A DNA stretch of 52,227 bases from Sphingopyxis sp. LC363 (GCF_000756385.1 NZ_JNFC01000024.1:1-52227), one strand, 5' to 3'; shown: positions 15,192-24,842, counted from the first letter of the stretch. The notes: generated by a model not told the origin, from the sequence alone. Translations and numbers: made by a program.

Positions 15192-18100
15192 GATACGCCG
15201 AACTCCAGTGCGCGTCGCATTTCTCGTTCCTGCGCGGGGCGTCGTCCCCTGACGAACTCTTCGCCCAGGCCGAAGCCTGTGGCCTCGACGCGCTTGCGAT
15301 CACCGACCGAAATACGCTTGCCGGCATCGTGCGCGCCCATGAAGCGGCCAAGCTCGCCAGGGTCCGGCTGATCGTCGGCTGCCGCCTCGACCTCTCCGAA
15401 GGCCAGTCGCTGCTCGTCTATCCGATGAACCGCGCCGGTTATGCCCGTCTTTGCCGCCTCCTCAGCCGGGGAAAGACGCGGGGAGGGAAGGGCAAGTGCG
15501 TGATCGGGTGGGCGGATGTCGAGGCGTTCGCGGAAGACCTGCTCGCGATCTTCCTGCCCGACGAGGTGGCCGACACCGAAGCCGTGCTGGGCCGTTTCGC
15601 GCGGATCTTCGAGGGGAGGGGCTATCTGGCCCTGACCTTGCGCCGCCGCCCGGGCGATCAGCTTCGCCTCCATGATCTGACGAACCTCGCGGCCCGCCAT
15701 CGGGTTCCCACCGTCGTCACCGGCGACGTCCTCTATCATCATCCGCATCGCCGCGTGCTCCAGGAGGTCATGACCTGCACCCGCCACCGCTGCACGATCG
15801 ACGCGCTCGGCGCTCGGCGCGAACGCTATGCCGACCGTTTCCTGATGCCCGCAGCCGAAATGCACCGGCTCTACCAGCGCTATCCCGCAGCGCTCGCGCG
15901 AACCCTCGACATCGCCGATCGTTGCCGCTTCTCGCTCGACGAGCTCAAATATCAATATCCCGAGGAAGCCGGCACCGAGGGGGCAACTGCCCAGCAGGCG
16001 CTCGAACACATGACATGGAAGGCGGCCGAGGATCGTTATCCCGAAGGCGTGCCCGAAAAGGTCGCGCGGCTGCTCCGCCACGAACTCCGATTAATCGGCG
16101 AGCTCGATTATGCACCCTATTTTCTGACGGTGAACTCGATCGTCCGCTTCGCGCGCAGCCGCGACATCCTCTGCCAGGGCCGGGGCTCGGCGGCGAACAG
16201 TGCGGTCTGCTATGTCCTCGGTATCACCTCGATCGACCCCGAACGGTCCGACCTCCTCTTCGAGCGTTTCGTCAGCCAGGAGCGCAAGGAGCCGCCCGAC
16301 ATCGACGTCGACTTCGAGCATGCGCGGCGCGAGATCGTCATGCAGTGGGTGTTCGACACCTATGGCCGCGACCATGCTGCGCTCTGCTCCACGGTCATCC
16401 GCTATCGCACGAAAGGCGCCATTCGCGATGTCGGTAAAGCGCTTGGCCTGTCCGAGGATCTGATCAAGGCGCTCTCGAGCCAGGTCTGGGGGTGGAGCGA
16501 CGAGGGCGTCGACGAGAAGCAGGCGGCCGAGCTCAATCTTAACCTCGGCGATCGCCGGCTGCGGCTCGCGCTCGATCTCGCGCGCCAGCTGATCGGCACG
16601 CCCCGCCATCTCTCGCAACATCCCGGTGGCTTTGTCCTGACCCATGACCGGCTCGACGAGCTCGTCCCCATCGAGCCCGCTGCCATGCCGGATCGCCAGG
16701 TGATCGAATGGGACAAGGACGATATCGACGCGCTCAAATTCATGAAGGTCGACTGCCTCGCGCTCGGCATGCTCACCGCGATGAAGGGCGGTTTTGATCT
16801 GCTCGCCGAGCATAAGGGCATCGCGATGGATCTCGTGTCGATACCGCCCGAAGATCCCCGCACCTATGCGATGATCCGCGCGGCCGACACGCTCGGCGCC
16901 TTCCAGATCGAGAGCCGGGCGCAAATGGCGATGCTGCCGCACATCAAGCCGCGCACCTTCTACGATCTCGTCATCGAAGTCGCGATCGTCCGCCCCGGGC
17001 CGATCCAGGGCGACATGGTTCATCCCTATCTTCGTCGCCGCGCCGGCACCGAGAAGGTCGAATATCCCAAGCCCGAGCTGGAACGGGTGCTCGGCAAGAC
17101 GCTGGGTGTCCCTCTCTTCCAGGAACAGGCGATGCGCGTTGCGATCGAATGCGCCGGCTTCACGCCGTCTGAAGCCGATCAACTCCGCCGCGCAATGGCG
17201 ACCTTCAAGCACACCGGCGGGGTCTCGAAGTTCAAGGAGAAGCTGATCTCCGGCATGGTCGAGCGCGGCTACACGGCAGAATTCGCGGAGAAGACGTTCA
17301 GCCAGCTCGAAGGCTTCGGAAGCTACGGCTTTCCCGAAAGCCATGCGGCGAGCTTCGCCCTCATCGCCTATGCGTCCTGCTGGCTCAAATGCTGGCATCC
17401 GGAGATTTTCTGCGCCAGCCTCCTCAATGCGCAGCCGATGGGATTCTATGCGCCGGCGCAGATCGTGCAGGACGCGCGGGCGCACGGCGTCGAGATACGG
17501 CCGGTTTGCATCAACGTATCGCGCTGGGACTGCACGCTCGAACCGATAGGCGAGGATCGTTTCGCGGTCCGCTTGGGGATGCGGATGGTGCGCGGCCTCA
17601 ATGAACAGGATGCCGCGCGGATCATCGCCGCGCGCGCCGATGAGCCCTTCGCCAGCATCGAGGAGCTATGGCGCCGCGCCGACGTCGGCATGGGCGCGTT
17701 CAACCGGCTGGCGGAGGCCGACGCTTTCCGCGGGGGGATGCGCCTTGCGCGCCGCGATGCGCTGTGGGCGATCAAGGCGCTGCGCGACGAGCAGCTTCCC
17801 TTGTTTGCCGCGGCCGACGCACGCGAGAATGGCTTCGTCCATGAAATCGTCGAGCAGCCGGTGCTGCTCACGCCGATGCAGGAGGGCAGGGAGGTCGTCG
17901 AGGATTATGGCCATGTCGGCCTGACCCTGCGGCAGCATCCGGTGGCATTTCTGCGAAGCGAGCTTGCCGCCCGCAAGATGGTTCCCTGCAGCACGCTCGA
18001 TGGGATTCGCGATGGCCGCTATGTCTGGCTCGCCGGGCTCATCCTCGTCCGCCAGCGGCCTGGATCGGCGAAGGGCGTCATGTTCATCACCATCGAGGAC

Positions 18101-18412
18101 GAGACGGGCATCGCCAATCTGATCGTCTGGCCTCGCATGTTCGAGGAAAATCGACGTATCGTCATGGGGGCGCGTCTGCTCGGCATTTATGGCCAGATCC
18201 AGCGCGAAGGCGAGGTCGTCCACGTGATCGTGAAGAAGCTCTTGAACCTTTCGGACGTGCTCGATACGCTCACTCAGCGCGACGTGTCGTTCCGCTTGGC
18301 CATGGGGCGTGCCGATGGCGCAATGAGTGGCGGCGGGCCCGATCCTCGATCGGGGAAGGGGAGGGCGCAGGTGCCAGCCCCCGAACTCGTCAAAAGCCGT
18401 AATTTTCATTGA
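15188..18412 (+). CDS. dnaE2: Error-prone DNA polymerase DnaE2 (ImuC)
   Basis: 1074 aa starting [20 protein letters not shown], the standard DnaE2 opening and PHP domain ([20 protein letters not shown]). The PHP metal site is only partly kept, as usual in DnaE2. Polymerase core: [40 protein letters not shown] (two catalytic Asp), [18 protein letters not shown] (third Asp). Tandem HhH region near [33 protein letters not shown], then an OB fold ([30 protein letters not shown]). Usual length. Last gene of the LexA-controlled imuA-imuB-dnaE2 operon; performs translesion synthesis after damage. Confidence 0.95.
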   Translation: MRYAELQCASHFSFLRGASSPDELFAQAEACGLDALAITDRNTLAGIVRAHEAAKLARVRLIVGCRLDLSEGQSLLVYPMNRAGYARLCRLLSRGKTRGGKGKCVIGWADVEAFAEDLLAIFLPDEVADTEAVLGRFARIFEGRGYLALTLRRRPGDQLRLHDLTNLAARHRVPTVVTGDVLYHHPHRRVLQEVMTCTRHRCTIDALGARRERYADRFLMPAAEMHRLYQRYPAALARTLDIADRCRFSLDELKYQYPEEAGTEGATAQQALEHMTWKAAEDRYPEGVPEKVARLLRHELRLIGELDYAPYFLTVNSIVRFARSRDILCQGRGSAANSAVCYVLGITSIDPERSDLLFERFVSQERKEPPDIDVDFEHARREIVMQWVFDTYGRDHAALCSTVIRYRTKGAIRDVGKALGLSEDLIKALSSQVWGWSDEGVDEKQAAELNLNLGDRRLRLALDLARQLIGTPRHLSQHPGGFVLTHDRLDELVPIEPAAMPDRQVIEWDKDDIDALKFMKVDCLALGMLTAMKGGFDLLAEHKGIAMDLVSIPPEDPRTYAMIRAADTLGAFQIESRAQMAMLPHIKPRTFYDLVIEVAIVRPGPIQGDMVHPYLRRRAGTEKVEYPKPELERVLGKTLGVPLFQEQAMRVAIECAGFTPSEADQLRRAMATFKHTGGVSKFKEKLISGMVERGYTAEFAEKTFSQLEGFGSYGFPESHAASFALIAYASCWLKCWHPEIFCASLLNAQPMGFYAPAQIVQDARAHGVEIRPVCINVSRWDCTLEPIGEDRFAVRLGMRMVRGLNEQDAARIIAARADEPFASIEELWRRADVGMGAFNRLAEADAFRGGMRLARRDALWAIKALRDEQLPLFAAADARENGFVHEIVEQPVLLTPMQEGREVVEDYGHVGLTLRQHPVAFLRSELAARKMVPCSTLDGIRDGRYVWLAGLILVRQRPGSAKGVMFITIEDETGIANLIVWPRMFEENRRIVMGARLLGIYGQIQREGEVVHVIVKKLLNLSDVLDTLTQRDVSFRLAMGRADGAMSGGGPDPRSGKGRAQVPAPELVKSRNFH

Positions 18413-18447
18413 GACGGTGGGCGTCGGGAACGGTCAACGCCTCACGA

Positions 18448-18945
18448 TTATGATGAAAGCAGCTGCGCAAGGATCGCGCGGCGGGGCGCCAGCCTTTCGG
18501 CTAGACCGCGGCAGACGATCGCTTGAAAGGAAATGCTGCTGGCCAAGAAATCGGAAGGAAGAGCACTTTCTCGGATGATGCGACCGATCTCGCCGAAGAT
18601 ACGCGGGTCGGATTGAGGATAATGCTGAAGCGCCGACAACTGCGCACGAGCACCTTCTATGTCCTGACTATGGGAAACCAATCCTCCATCCCGGCCTCCA
18701 CCCATCTCCGCGAACATCGCGCCCGCGTTCGCGAACGCCTCGATCTCGGCGGTCAGTCTTATGACTTCCCCGATAAGATGCGCCGTGCGTGCGTGCTCCT
18801 CGTTCTTGGCGATCTGCCCGAGTTTGCGGGCGTTTCGTTCCTGACCGAACGCGATCCACAGCGCCGCGACGACGGCGCAGAAACTCGCAATAGCCGAAGC
18901 CCAATCGGCGGCATTTCCCCATTCGATCGCCAATGGGCAGAACAT
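18448..18945 (-). CDS. Hypothetical protein with one membrane segment
   Basis: 165 aa from the ATG at 18945, chosen because it follows GAGGGGAAG and overlaps the upstream stop (TGATG). The frame is open further but that part is antisense to the neighbour. An N-terminal transmembrane helix (AADWASAIASFCAVVAALWI AFG) is followed by a basic cytoplasmic helix (QERNARKLGQIAKNEEHART AHLIGEVIRLTAEIEAFANA), resembling small inner-membrane proteins with a coiled-coil region. It is the third gene of an overlapping minus-strand operon with the 373-aa and DUF1810 genes. No family recognised. Confidence 0.6.
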   Translation of the reverse strand: MFCPLAIEWGNAADWASAIASFCAVVAALWIAFGQERNARKLGQIAKNEEHARTAHLIGEVIRLTAEIEAFANAGAMFAEMGGGRDGGLVSHSQDIEGARAQLSALQHYPQSDPRIFGEIGRIIRESALPSDFLASSISFQAIVCRGLAERLAPRRAILAQLLSS

Positions 18946-20066
18946 CACTTCCCCTCTTCCAGATAAGCTTTCCACGAAAGCCCGAGGCTTTGAGGAAACA
19001 GTCCCTCTACTGGGGCCATGTCGTAGCTGAAACCTGTCCCGCTTCGCCGAAAGTTCGAAGCCTGAAGACCGCTCCAGAGCAAAGCCATATCCTTGTCGCC
19101 GGTACAGAGCTGCATCGGCTCTTCCGGAAACAGACAGTGGCATCCGATGAAAAGCTCGATGGCCCGCAGGTCGGCGAGCGCATTGTAGGCGTCAGCTTCG
19201 GAATACCCGTTTCGGAACTTGAGCAGCCGCTTGGCGGGGCTCTTACAGTTGGGCACCGCGACTGCGCTGAGAGCGGCCAGCACGACCAGCGACTGTCGCG
19301 GCACCGAATGGAGGTCGGCGGCCTCGATGATCTGCTTCCACCGCGTCTCGACGTCGCGCTGCGCTACCGGCGAAGTCATCCGGGGAGCGATATGGCGCAG
19401 AAAGCGCTGCTTGCAATCCAGAGATGCCCTTGAATCTTCGATGAGTCCGAGTGCGCCCTTTAGACTGTCGGGGCCGATGGCGAGTTCCGCTTCGGGAAGA
19501 GCAGCGCGCAGCTTCATCTCGACCTCCGCGAGTTGCGCCGCCGCCTCGTCCGGCGTCGGAATCGTACGGCGATTGCCTTCGAGAACGAAAAGGAGCGGAT
19601 TGATGCGGATGGGCTGGTCTGCGAACAGGTCGATAAAATCGGGTTCCTGCTCGCCGCGCCGCTTGCCGTTTTCAAAGCGGCTGGTGATCTGGCTGACGAC
19701 ATTGCGGTCCACCAGGATCATGGTCTTCTGATACATCACCGCGAAGGCCGATGGGAGCCAGCCCCCCTTTACGAGGCCGATCGCCTTGGAAGTGAACTTG
19801 CTTTCAAGAATTGCCGATGCGTCGACGGTTTCGCCGGGCGTACGTCCCTCGATCGTCGTATCGATCAGCGTGCCGCCGCGCCAAACGAGCGGAATGGTCA
19901 CTGGTCTATGAATCTTCGCACATTGCAGAGTCGCAAAATCCAGAGGTTGGACTTGGGCGTTGGCGAAGCTTAACGTTCGGGGGTCGCCGCCCTCCGGCCC
20001 CTCCAACTCAGTGAGGGTGAACATGGGATCACCCGGCTGAGGTGTTCTGTGCTTTGGCCTCGTCAT
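18945..20066 (-). CDS. Hypothetical protein, possible PIN-like nuclease fold
   Basis: 373 aa. No signal peptide. A hydrophobic strand with Asp, TMILVDRNVVSQITSRFENG, and near the C-terminus LRAIELFIGCHCLFPEEPMQ LCTGDKDMALLWSGLQASNF give a D...D(K)D arrangement that recalls PIN/VapC-type nucleases with a large helical insertion. This is pattern-based, not a firm family call. The stop and start overlap both neighbours (ATGA with the DUF1810 gene, TGATG with the membrane protein), so the three genes form one transcription unit and probably one functional unit. Confidence 0.6.
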   Translation of the reverse strand: MTRPKHRTPQPGDPMFTLTELEGPEGGDPRTLSFANAQVQPLDFATLQCAKIHRPVTIPLVWRGGTLIDTTIEGRTPGETVDASAILESKFTSKAIGLVKGGWLPSAFAVMYQKTMILVDRNVVSQITSRFENGKRRGEQEPDFIDLFADQPIRINPLLFVLEGNRRTIPTPDEAAAQLAEVEMKLRAALPEAELAIGPDSLKGALGLIEDSRASLDCKQRFLRHIAPRMTSPVAQRDVETRWKQIIEAADLHSVPRQSLVVLAALSAVAVPNCKSPAKRLLKFRNGYSEADAYNALADLRAIELFIGCHCLFPEEPMQLCTGDKDMALLWSGLQASNFRRSGTGFSYDMAPVEGLFPQSLGLSWKAYLEEGK

Positions 20067-20488
20067 GCTTTACCGAGCAACTCCAACGTTCTCGTGTCTC
20101 GCACACCGCCAAACCAACGATCAAGAGCTGCGGCGAATAGCGGATGTGGATAGGCTAGCTCGAACAGGGTGAGCGATGAGCGAAGCTTCTTGGCGTCAAC
20201 CTCTCCGAAGACTGCATTGGCATCGCTGGTGTTGAGGTCCTGCAGAGCCGTCACGCATTCCAGATAACGTGGCCCTAGAATCGGATGGTCCAGATAGGCC
20301 TGAGCTTCCTTCACCGAGTGAATCGCAAATTGCTGCGCTGTCGAGCTGCGGCCTAGCTTCGCAAGCTGAGGAAATATCCACCACATCCAATGCGTCCGCT
20401 TCTCCCCTCGCCGTAATTCGGCGAGCGCAGGCGCATAGGTGAGAATTTGAACCTCCACAAAGCGATCGAGCGAAAATTTGTCAGTCAT
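20063..20488 (-). CDS. DUF1810 family protein
   Basis: 141 aa from the ATG at 20488 (MTDKFSLDRFVEVQILTYAP). Diagnostic motifs: LRRGEKRTHWMWWIFPQLAK LGRS, SVKEAQAYLDHPILGPRYLE, DAKKLRSSLTLFELA and a C-terminal LDRWFGGVRDTRTLELLG. The family is well conserved, cytoplasmic and of unknown biochemical role. It is the first gene of the three-gene overlapping operon; it may be translated at a higher level than its partners. The extra ten residues upstream in the open frame (MMQAGCVGVC) are not family-like. Confidence 0.85.
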   Translation of the reverse strand: MTDKFSLDRFVEVQILTYAPALAELRRGEKRTHWMWWIFPQLAKLGRSSTAQQFAIHSVKEAQAYLDHPILGPRYLECVTALQDLNTSDANAVFGEVDAKKLRSSLTLFELAYPHPLFAAALDRWFGGVRDTRTLELLGKA

Positions 20489-20701
20489 GCAGACCCCAAC
20501 GCACCCTGCCTGCATCACCGGATGAGACAGGCCCCAAGGATTTCAGCGTCCATATGGACGCGAAGGAGGGGAGAGGGAAGCGAAAGGCAGATCAGAGGAA
20601 TGCCTAGGGAGTTCGAGCCCAGCGTTCCCTGACCGCGCACCATATTCCATGTCGACCCGTACCGCTTTGCGAACGGTCGGCCGTCACGAAGGGCATACAT
20701 C

Positions 20702-21217
20702 ATGACCACCCGCCAAATAATCGAGCTTCTCCAGCAACTCCTCCATTCTCTGGAGAACGGCGAACTCGTCGAGATGGGATTCCAGCGCCGGGCTCGAAGG
20801 CGAGAACTCGCCGCACGCGTGGCAGAGGAACTAAAACGTCTGACGGCACCGGCGCATCCAGCAATCCGGGAAGCTCGCGAACGATGGGCCACGACATCGT
20901 TCCTCCGAATTGATCAGGATGAGCGGGTAATCGAGGTCAACCCGGACGGCACTAGCTGGGTTCGCGCCTGGGTGAAAATTTCGACTGTTTTTCCCGCCCG
21001 AGCAGACACGCCGGGTCGCCGAAGCTTCGAAGCTGCGGTAGCTGATATGCCGGAGGAGATGCGCCAGATATTTCTCACCCACGCGCTGGACGGGCTGCCA
21101 TATGAAGCAATCGCCGAGCAACTGCATATAGATGTCGCGCAAGTGCAATTGCAGATAGGGCTCGCGCTGGCCCGACTGGACGAGGCGGTCGCGCAGGCCA
21201 AGGAAATGCCCGAATAG
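20702..21217 (+). CDS. Sigma-70 region-4-like helix-turn-helix protein
   Basis: 171 aa. The N-terminal half has a basic helical segment (MTTRQIIELLQQLLHSLENG, RRARRRELAARVAEELKRLT). The C-terminal half, FEAAVADMPEEMRQIFLTHA LDGLPYEAIAEQLHIDVAQV QLQIGLALARLDEAV, is a sigma-70 region 4 / ECF sigma C-terminal helix-turn-helix. No recognisable region 2 is present, so it is not a complete sigma factor. It may be a regulator or an RNA-polymerase-interacting protein. It is free-standing, divergent from the DUF1810 operon. Confidence 0.65.
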   Translation: MTTRQIIELLQQLLHSLENGELVEMGFQRRARRRELAARVAEELKRLTAPAHPAIREARERWATTSFLRIDQDERVIEVNPDGTSWVRAWVKISTVFPARADTPGRRSFEAAVADMPEEMRQIFLTHALDGLPYEAIAEQLHIDVAQVQLQIGLALARLDEAVAQAKEMPE

Positions 21218-21431
21218 AAATTGGTTGAAGAGTGCAGTTCAACGGAGAATATTGCTCCAGAATTGAGGACTGTTTCTTTTGACCTCGCGGTTTTCTCTGA
21301 TTTATTTGGTGCGAGCAGTGAACGTACCATGAGAAGAATCGCGAAACTGATTGGATGCCTGTCCAACCCACCACCATTTGCGATCGCATCCGGTACTCAG
21401 CCGGTCGTCGCGGCAGGATTGGGCTTCCGCC

Positions 21432-22082
21432 ATGATGCTTTCCAGCCCCGCTACATCGTCTCGCGTATACGCGCTCCTGAAGGACGATATCCTTCGTGGC
21501 CGCTTCGCGCCGCGCACCACGCTGATCGAGCGATCGCTGGCCGATGACTATGGTACGAGCGTAACGCCGATCCGGAATGCAGCTTCCCAGCTTGTTGGCG
21601 AACGCCTGCTCTCACTGCACGCCGGAGGCGGCTACGAAATACCAAATGTCGGTGTCGCCGAACTGCGAGACCTGTACTTTTGGCATGGCCAGCTCGTTCG
21701 CAGTGCCCTGAATCCGAAACGCATCGATGCCAAGTCAGCCGTGCAGATGGCCATCGATCCTCTTCCGGAGCTGACAACGCCGGCCAGCCTTGCGGCTGCG
21801 ACGGCTCGCCTGTTTTCAGCAATTGCGGCAGTATCTCCAAGCGGTGAACTTGCCTGCGCGGTCGCGTCTGCTGGTGAGCGACTCAGCGTCGCGAGGTTGA
21901 GGGAGCCCGCGGTTCTCAATGGCGTGGCGGACGAGCTTAGGGCGGTGCAGGCCTTGACCGTAGAAGGTCGATGGCCAGACCTCGTCCGGTCGATTTGGGC
22001 CTATCATCGCCGGCGTCTGCGACGCGTAATTGAAATTGCCGCGGCCGTGGGGAGTCCTCACTGCGACGATCTTTCATATTGA
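21432..22082 (+). CDS. GntR-family transcriptional regulator
   Basis: 216 aa from the ATG at 21432. The N-terminal winged helix is clear: SRVYALLKDDILRGRFAPRT TLIERSLADDYGTSVTPIRN AASQLVGERLLSLHAGGGYE IPNVG. The C-terminal domain is a short helical (FCD-like) sensor: VAELRDLYFWHGQLVRSALN, then AAATARLFSAIAAVSPSG and VRSIWAYHRRRLRRVIEIAA. It lies 169 bases upstream of the lasso precursor on the same strand, so it is probably the local regulator of the lasso biosynthetic genes; the ligand is unknown. Confidence 0.8.
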   Translation: MMLSSPATSSRVYALLKDDILRGRFAPRTTLIERSLADDYGTSVTPIRNAASQLVGERLLSLHAGGGYEIPNVGVAELRDLYFWHGQLVRSALNPKRIDAKSAVQMAIDPLPELTTPASLAAATARLFSAIAAVSPSGELACAVASAGERLSVARLREPAVLNGVADELRAVQALTVEGRWPDLVRSIWAYHRRRLRRVIEIAAAVGSPHCDDLSY

Positions 22083-22251
22083 TTCTGCAATGATAATGAA
22101 ACCACTCCTGCGAGCAGTTCGACTTTGTCCGAGCGGATCACCCAAAGCGCTCCCATATCCGGGGCCTTATCGCGTCGCTGATCAGGGAGAGCCTCACTAA
22201 CATTCGCAATGCTGCGTTCCGCAGCGATCGAAAGCGAATGGAGAGAATCTC

Positions 22252-22380
22252 ATGAACCACGAACAGAATGACGATCTCATCGATCTCGGCGCCGTCACCG
22301 AGGAAACCAAAGGTGTCGGCGAGATTCTGACCGACGGCGTCGGCGGACAGCTTCCCCGCGCCGGTCTTTCGGACGATTGA
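22252..22380 (+). CDS. Lasso peptide precursor (A protein), 42 aa
   Basis: Reads MNHEQNDDLIDLGAVTEETK for residues 1-20, then GVGEILTD (21-28) and GVGGQLPRAGLSDD (29-42). The leader has the lasso hallmarks: an LIDLG segment and Thr at -2 before the predicted cut (ETK/G). Core residue 1 is Gly21 and the only acidic residue at core positions 7-9 is Asp28 (position 8), giving an 8-residue Gly1-Asp8 macrolactam ring and a 14-residue tail. GGAGAGA lies seven bases before the ATG. It directly precedes the B and C genes. The cluster context makes the call strong despite the short length. Confidence 0.85.
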   Translation: MNHEQNDDLIDLGAVTEETKGVGEILTDGVGGQLPRAGLSDD

Positions 22381-22387
22381 GCCGTTG

Positions 22388-22418
22388 GGCGCGTGAATCT
22401 TACTCAGGTTCGCGCGCC
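22388..22418 (+). promoter_or_regulatory. Hairpin between precursor and B gene
   Basis: GGCGCG (22388-22393) pairs with CGCGCC (22413-22418), with a large loop; partial inner pairing is possible. It starts seven bases after the precursor stop. Stems between A and B genes in lasso operons can act as partial terminators or stabilise precursor mRNA, giving more A than B/C; this is inference. Confidence 0.4.
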
Positions 22419-22436
22419 TACAGGCCACTCTGACTT

Positions 22437-23090
22437 ATGAATTACGCACTTCGCGATGGGCTCAGCTTCTGTTCTGCAGAAAGCCGTACAATCATTCTCG
22501 ATCTGCACTCGGGGCGCTACATTGCGCTTGCCGACTGCAATCACGACGCATTTCATCGCTGGATCACCGAGCAGAATCCGTCGGAGGCCGACAGCCATCA
22601 GCTGACGAAATTGGCGCAGCGCGGGATTCTCGCGGTCGTCGAAAACGCGGTCATACCAAAACCGGTAGCGACAATATTGCCGACGTCGACGCACGACGGT
22701 GGCGCCACCTTATCGCCTATCGAAACCATCCGAGCATTGGTGGCGCGGCTTCTCTGGAAGAGGCGACTAAGGCGTTGGCCTCTTCAACGCATCGTCGCAA
22801 GGCTCAAGAAGAACGTGATTGAGACTGAGCAACCACGCACCGAAGCGTCGCTCGCGACCATCCTGCGGGCGTTCGAATTTACTGATCTACTGGTAGGAAG
22901 CCATGATCGATGTCTGGAGCGTTCCTTGGCGCTCGTCGCCACATGTCGCAATCGTGGACTACAGGCCGAGATCGTCGTGGGCGTGCAGACCGATCCGTTT
23001 GCAGCGCATTGCTGGGTGCAGCGCGGGGCCACAGTCCTCAACGAAAAGCCTGATAGGGTCCGGATGTTTATGCCCATTCTGGTGGCATAA
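22437..23090 (+). CDS. Lasso peptide B protein: RRE fused to leader peptidase
   Basis: 217 aa. Residues 1-80 form a PqqD-like RiPP recognition element (MNYALRDGLSFCSAESRTII LDLHSGRYIALADCNHDAFH RWI) that binds the leader. Residues about 95-217 are the transglutaminase-like Cys protease that removes the leader: Cys159 in GSHDRCLERSLALVATC, His191 in FAAHCWVQRG, and the third position at Asn202/Glu203 (VLNEKPDRVRMFMPILVA), where an Asp is usual, so Glu203 may substitute. A basic linker (LLWKRRLRRWPLQRI) joins the parts. The stop overlaps the start of the cyclase gene. Confidence 0.9.
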   Translation: MNYALRDGLSFCSAESRTIILDLHSGRYIALADCNHDAFHRWITEQNPSEADSHQLTKLAQRGILAVVENAVIPKPVATILPTSTHDGGATLSPIETIRALVARLLWKRRLRRWPLQRIVARLKKNVIETEQPRTEASLATILRAFEFTDLLVGSHDRCLERSLALVATCRNRGLQAEIVVGVQTDPFAAHCWVQRGATVLNEKPDRVRMFMPILVA

Positions 23091-24835
23091 TGCGCCTTTC
23101 TTACCTCCTTCTTGTATGCGTCGGAAATCATCCGTCCGATCACGACGTCAACGAATTTTGCTCGCGTTCCGATCTTTCACTGAGACACCAGGAAGGGAAC
23201 GTCTTTCTTTTCACGAACGATCCTGACGACATCATCACCGTCGCAAACGGCCGTGGATTTGTCATCGGCAAGCTGTTTTGCGATCGCGGGCCGGGACAAC
23301 AACTGAAAGCCTTGTCCTATGACGATGAATTGGCGGTGATGGAGAGCGGCGGACGCCGCCTCGTCGACGAGTTTTGGGGCAACTTCGTCGCCATCGCCAT
23401 CAACCAGAATGCCATCAACGTTGTGCGCGAACCCTCTGGGGGCCTCCCTTGCTACTGGAGTCAGACTGACTGCGTCATTGCATTTTCGTCCGACGCGGAA
23501 ATTCTAGTTGATTGGGGCGTCGTTGGCCGCTCGGTCAACTGGAAGTCTGTCAGTCGTTTCCTCTATCATCACCAGCTTCCTTCAGAGCATACAGCGGTTG
23601 AAGGAATAATGCAGCTGCTCCCAGGAAACGCACTCTCGATCGTCGGGTCAAGAGTGGTGGCAACGCCGCTGTGGAATCCTTGGAACCATATAGAGCCGAT
23701 CGGCGCATCCGGACCAAGTTCCGATTGCCTTTTCGGCGTGCTCGGATCGACGTTTTCCGCTTGGCGGTCATCCTTTAATCGGCCGTTGGTGGGGCTGTCA
23801 GGTGGATTGGACTCGTCAATAGTCGCTGCCTGTCTCGCGGGCGCGGGCTCCGATTTTGTTTGCACGACCTTGACGACCGCTGACACGACCGGAAACGAGA
23901 CGGAGTATGCTCGTGCGGTTAGTGCTGCCCTTGGGGCTGAGCTCATTGAGATGCCCTATATTGACCGGCTCATCGACCTGGACAGGTCTGTTGCCGAAGG
24001 GATCCCATTCCCGTGCGGCAAATCACATGAACAAGCCTACAATCATGCAATCCGTGAGGCCGCATCTACACAAAATGCCGACGCCTTCTTTGTTGGAGCC
24101 GGCGGGGACAATGTGTTCTACCTTACGCATTCCGCGCGACCCTTAGCGGACCGATTCCGTAAAGAAGGGTTTTCGCCCGGCGTTATGAACACGCTGCGCG
24201 ATATATGCCAGATCACGGGAGCCGGCGTCGGTGAGGCATTGATCGAGACCGTCCGGCTTTTGTTTTCGCGTTCCAAGAAAATGCGCTGGAGCGCCGTATC
24301 TGACTATTTGCACCCGGATGTTGTCGCAAGCGAGCGAGGCCGAGCGGTCGAGCACCCCTGGCTAAGTCCACCACGGGACGCCCCGCTCGGAAAGCTCGGT
24401 CACGTTGCGATGATTCTTCAGGCGATGAACCACGTCGAGCATCGAGATAAACAGCTCGCGATGCCAATGATCTCGCCTCTCCTGTCTCAGCCGGTCGTTG
24501 AACTGTGCCTAAGCATTCCGTCGTGGGAATCCTGTGAGGGCGGCGTCGATCGTTCGGTCGCCCGTCGTGCTTTTGCATCCGTGCTGCCGCGCGAGGTAGT
24601 CGAAAGGGCGGGCAAGGGAAGCCCCGACGGCTTCATTGCACAGTTCATCGATCGGCATCGATCGCAAATAATCGATCGACTATGCGATGGGCGCCTGGCA
24701 GGGCACGGGATAATCGATCGCTCCGCAATCGAGCCGCTTCGTCGATCGAGCGGCGGGAATGGGCTGAATGACTGCCCGCGGATCATGGCCCTTCTGGATG
24801 CAGAGGCCTGGTCCGCACATTGGTCGCGTGCATAA
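23090..24835 (+). CDS. Lasso peptide C protein (asparagine-synthetase-like cyclase)
   Basis: 581 aa. It lacks the Cys2 glutaminase residue of true asparagine synthetases (start MRLSYLLLVCVGN). The N-terminal Ntn-like part has FWGNFVAIAINQNAINVVRE PSGGLPCYW. The synthetase domain has the ATP-pyrophosphatase loop SGGLDSS (237-243) in LVGLSGGLDSSIVAACLAGA, plus later helices with HRDKQLAMPMISPLLSQPVV. It adenylates the core Asp (predicted Asp8) and closes the ring with the N-terminal Gly. One-base overlap with the B gene. It ends seven bases from the convergent isopeptidase stop. Confidence 0.92.
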   Translation: MRLSYLLLVCVGNHPSDHDVNEFCSRSDLSLRHQEGNVFLFTNDPDDIITVANGRGFVIGKLFCDRGPGQQLKALSYDDELAVMESGGRRLVDEFWGNFVAIAINQNAINVVREPSGGLPCYWSQTDCVIAFSSDAEILVDWGVVGRSVNWKSVSRFLYHHQLPSEHTAVEGIMQLLPGNALSIVGSRVVATPLWNPWNHIEPIGASGPSSDCLFGVLGSTFSAWRSSFNRPLVGLSGGLDSSIVAACLAGAGSDFVCTTLTTADTTGNETEYARAVSAALGAELIEMPYIDRLIDLDRSVAEGIPFPCGKSHEQAYNHAIREAASTQNADAFFVGAGGDNVFYLTHSARPLADRFRKEGFSPGVMNTLRDICQITGAGVGEALIETVRLLFSRSKKMRWSAVSDYLHPDVVASERGRAVEHPWLSPPRDAPLGKLGHVAMILQAMNHVEHRDKQLAMPMISPLLSQPVVELCLSIPSWESCEGGVDRSVARRAFASVLPREVVERAGKGSPDGFIAQFIDRHRSQIIDRLCDGRLAGHGIIDRSAIEPLRRSSGGNGLNDCPRIMALLDAEAWSAHWSRA

Positions 24836-24842
24836 TCGTAAT

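Noticed and set aside
16091..17485. 464-aa open frame on the minus strand opposite dnaE2
   Set aside because: Shadow of the GC-rich dnaE2 reading frame: no start signal, no domain, composition typical of an antisense frame.
18327..18578. 83-aa plus-strand frame at the dnaE2 end
   Set aside because: Overlaps dnaE2 and the antisense of the membrane-protein gene, with no ribosome-binding site.
22336..22377. Alternative lasso core starting at Gly29 (GVGGQLPRAGLSDD)
   Set aside because: It would have Thr27 at -2, but no Asp or Glu at ring positions 7-9, so no macrolactam ring could form; the Gly21 start has Asp at position 8.
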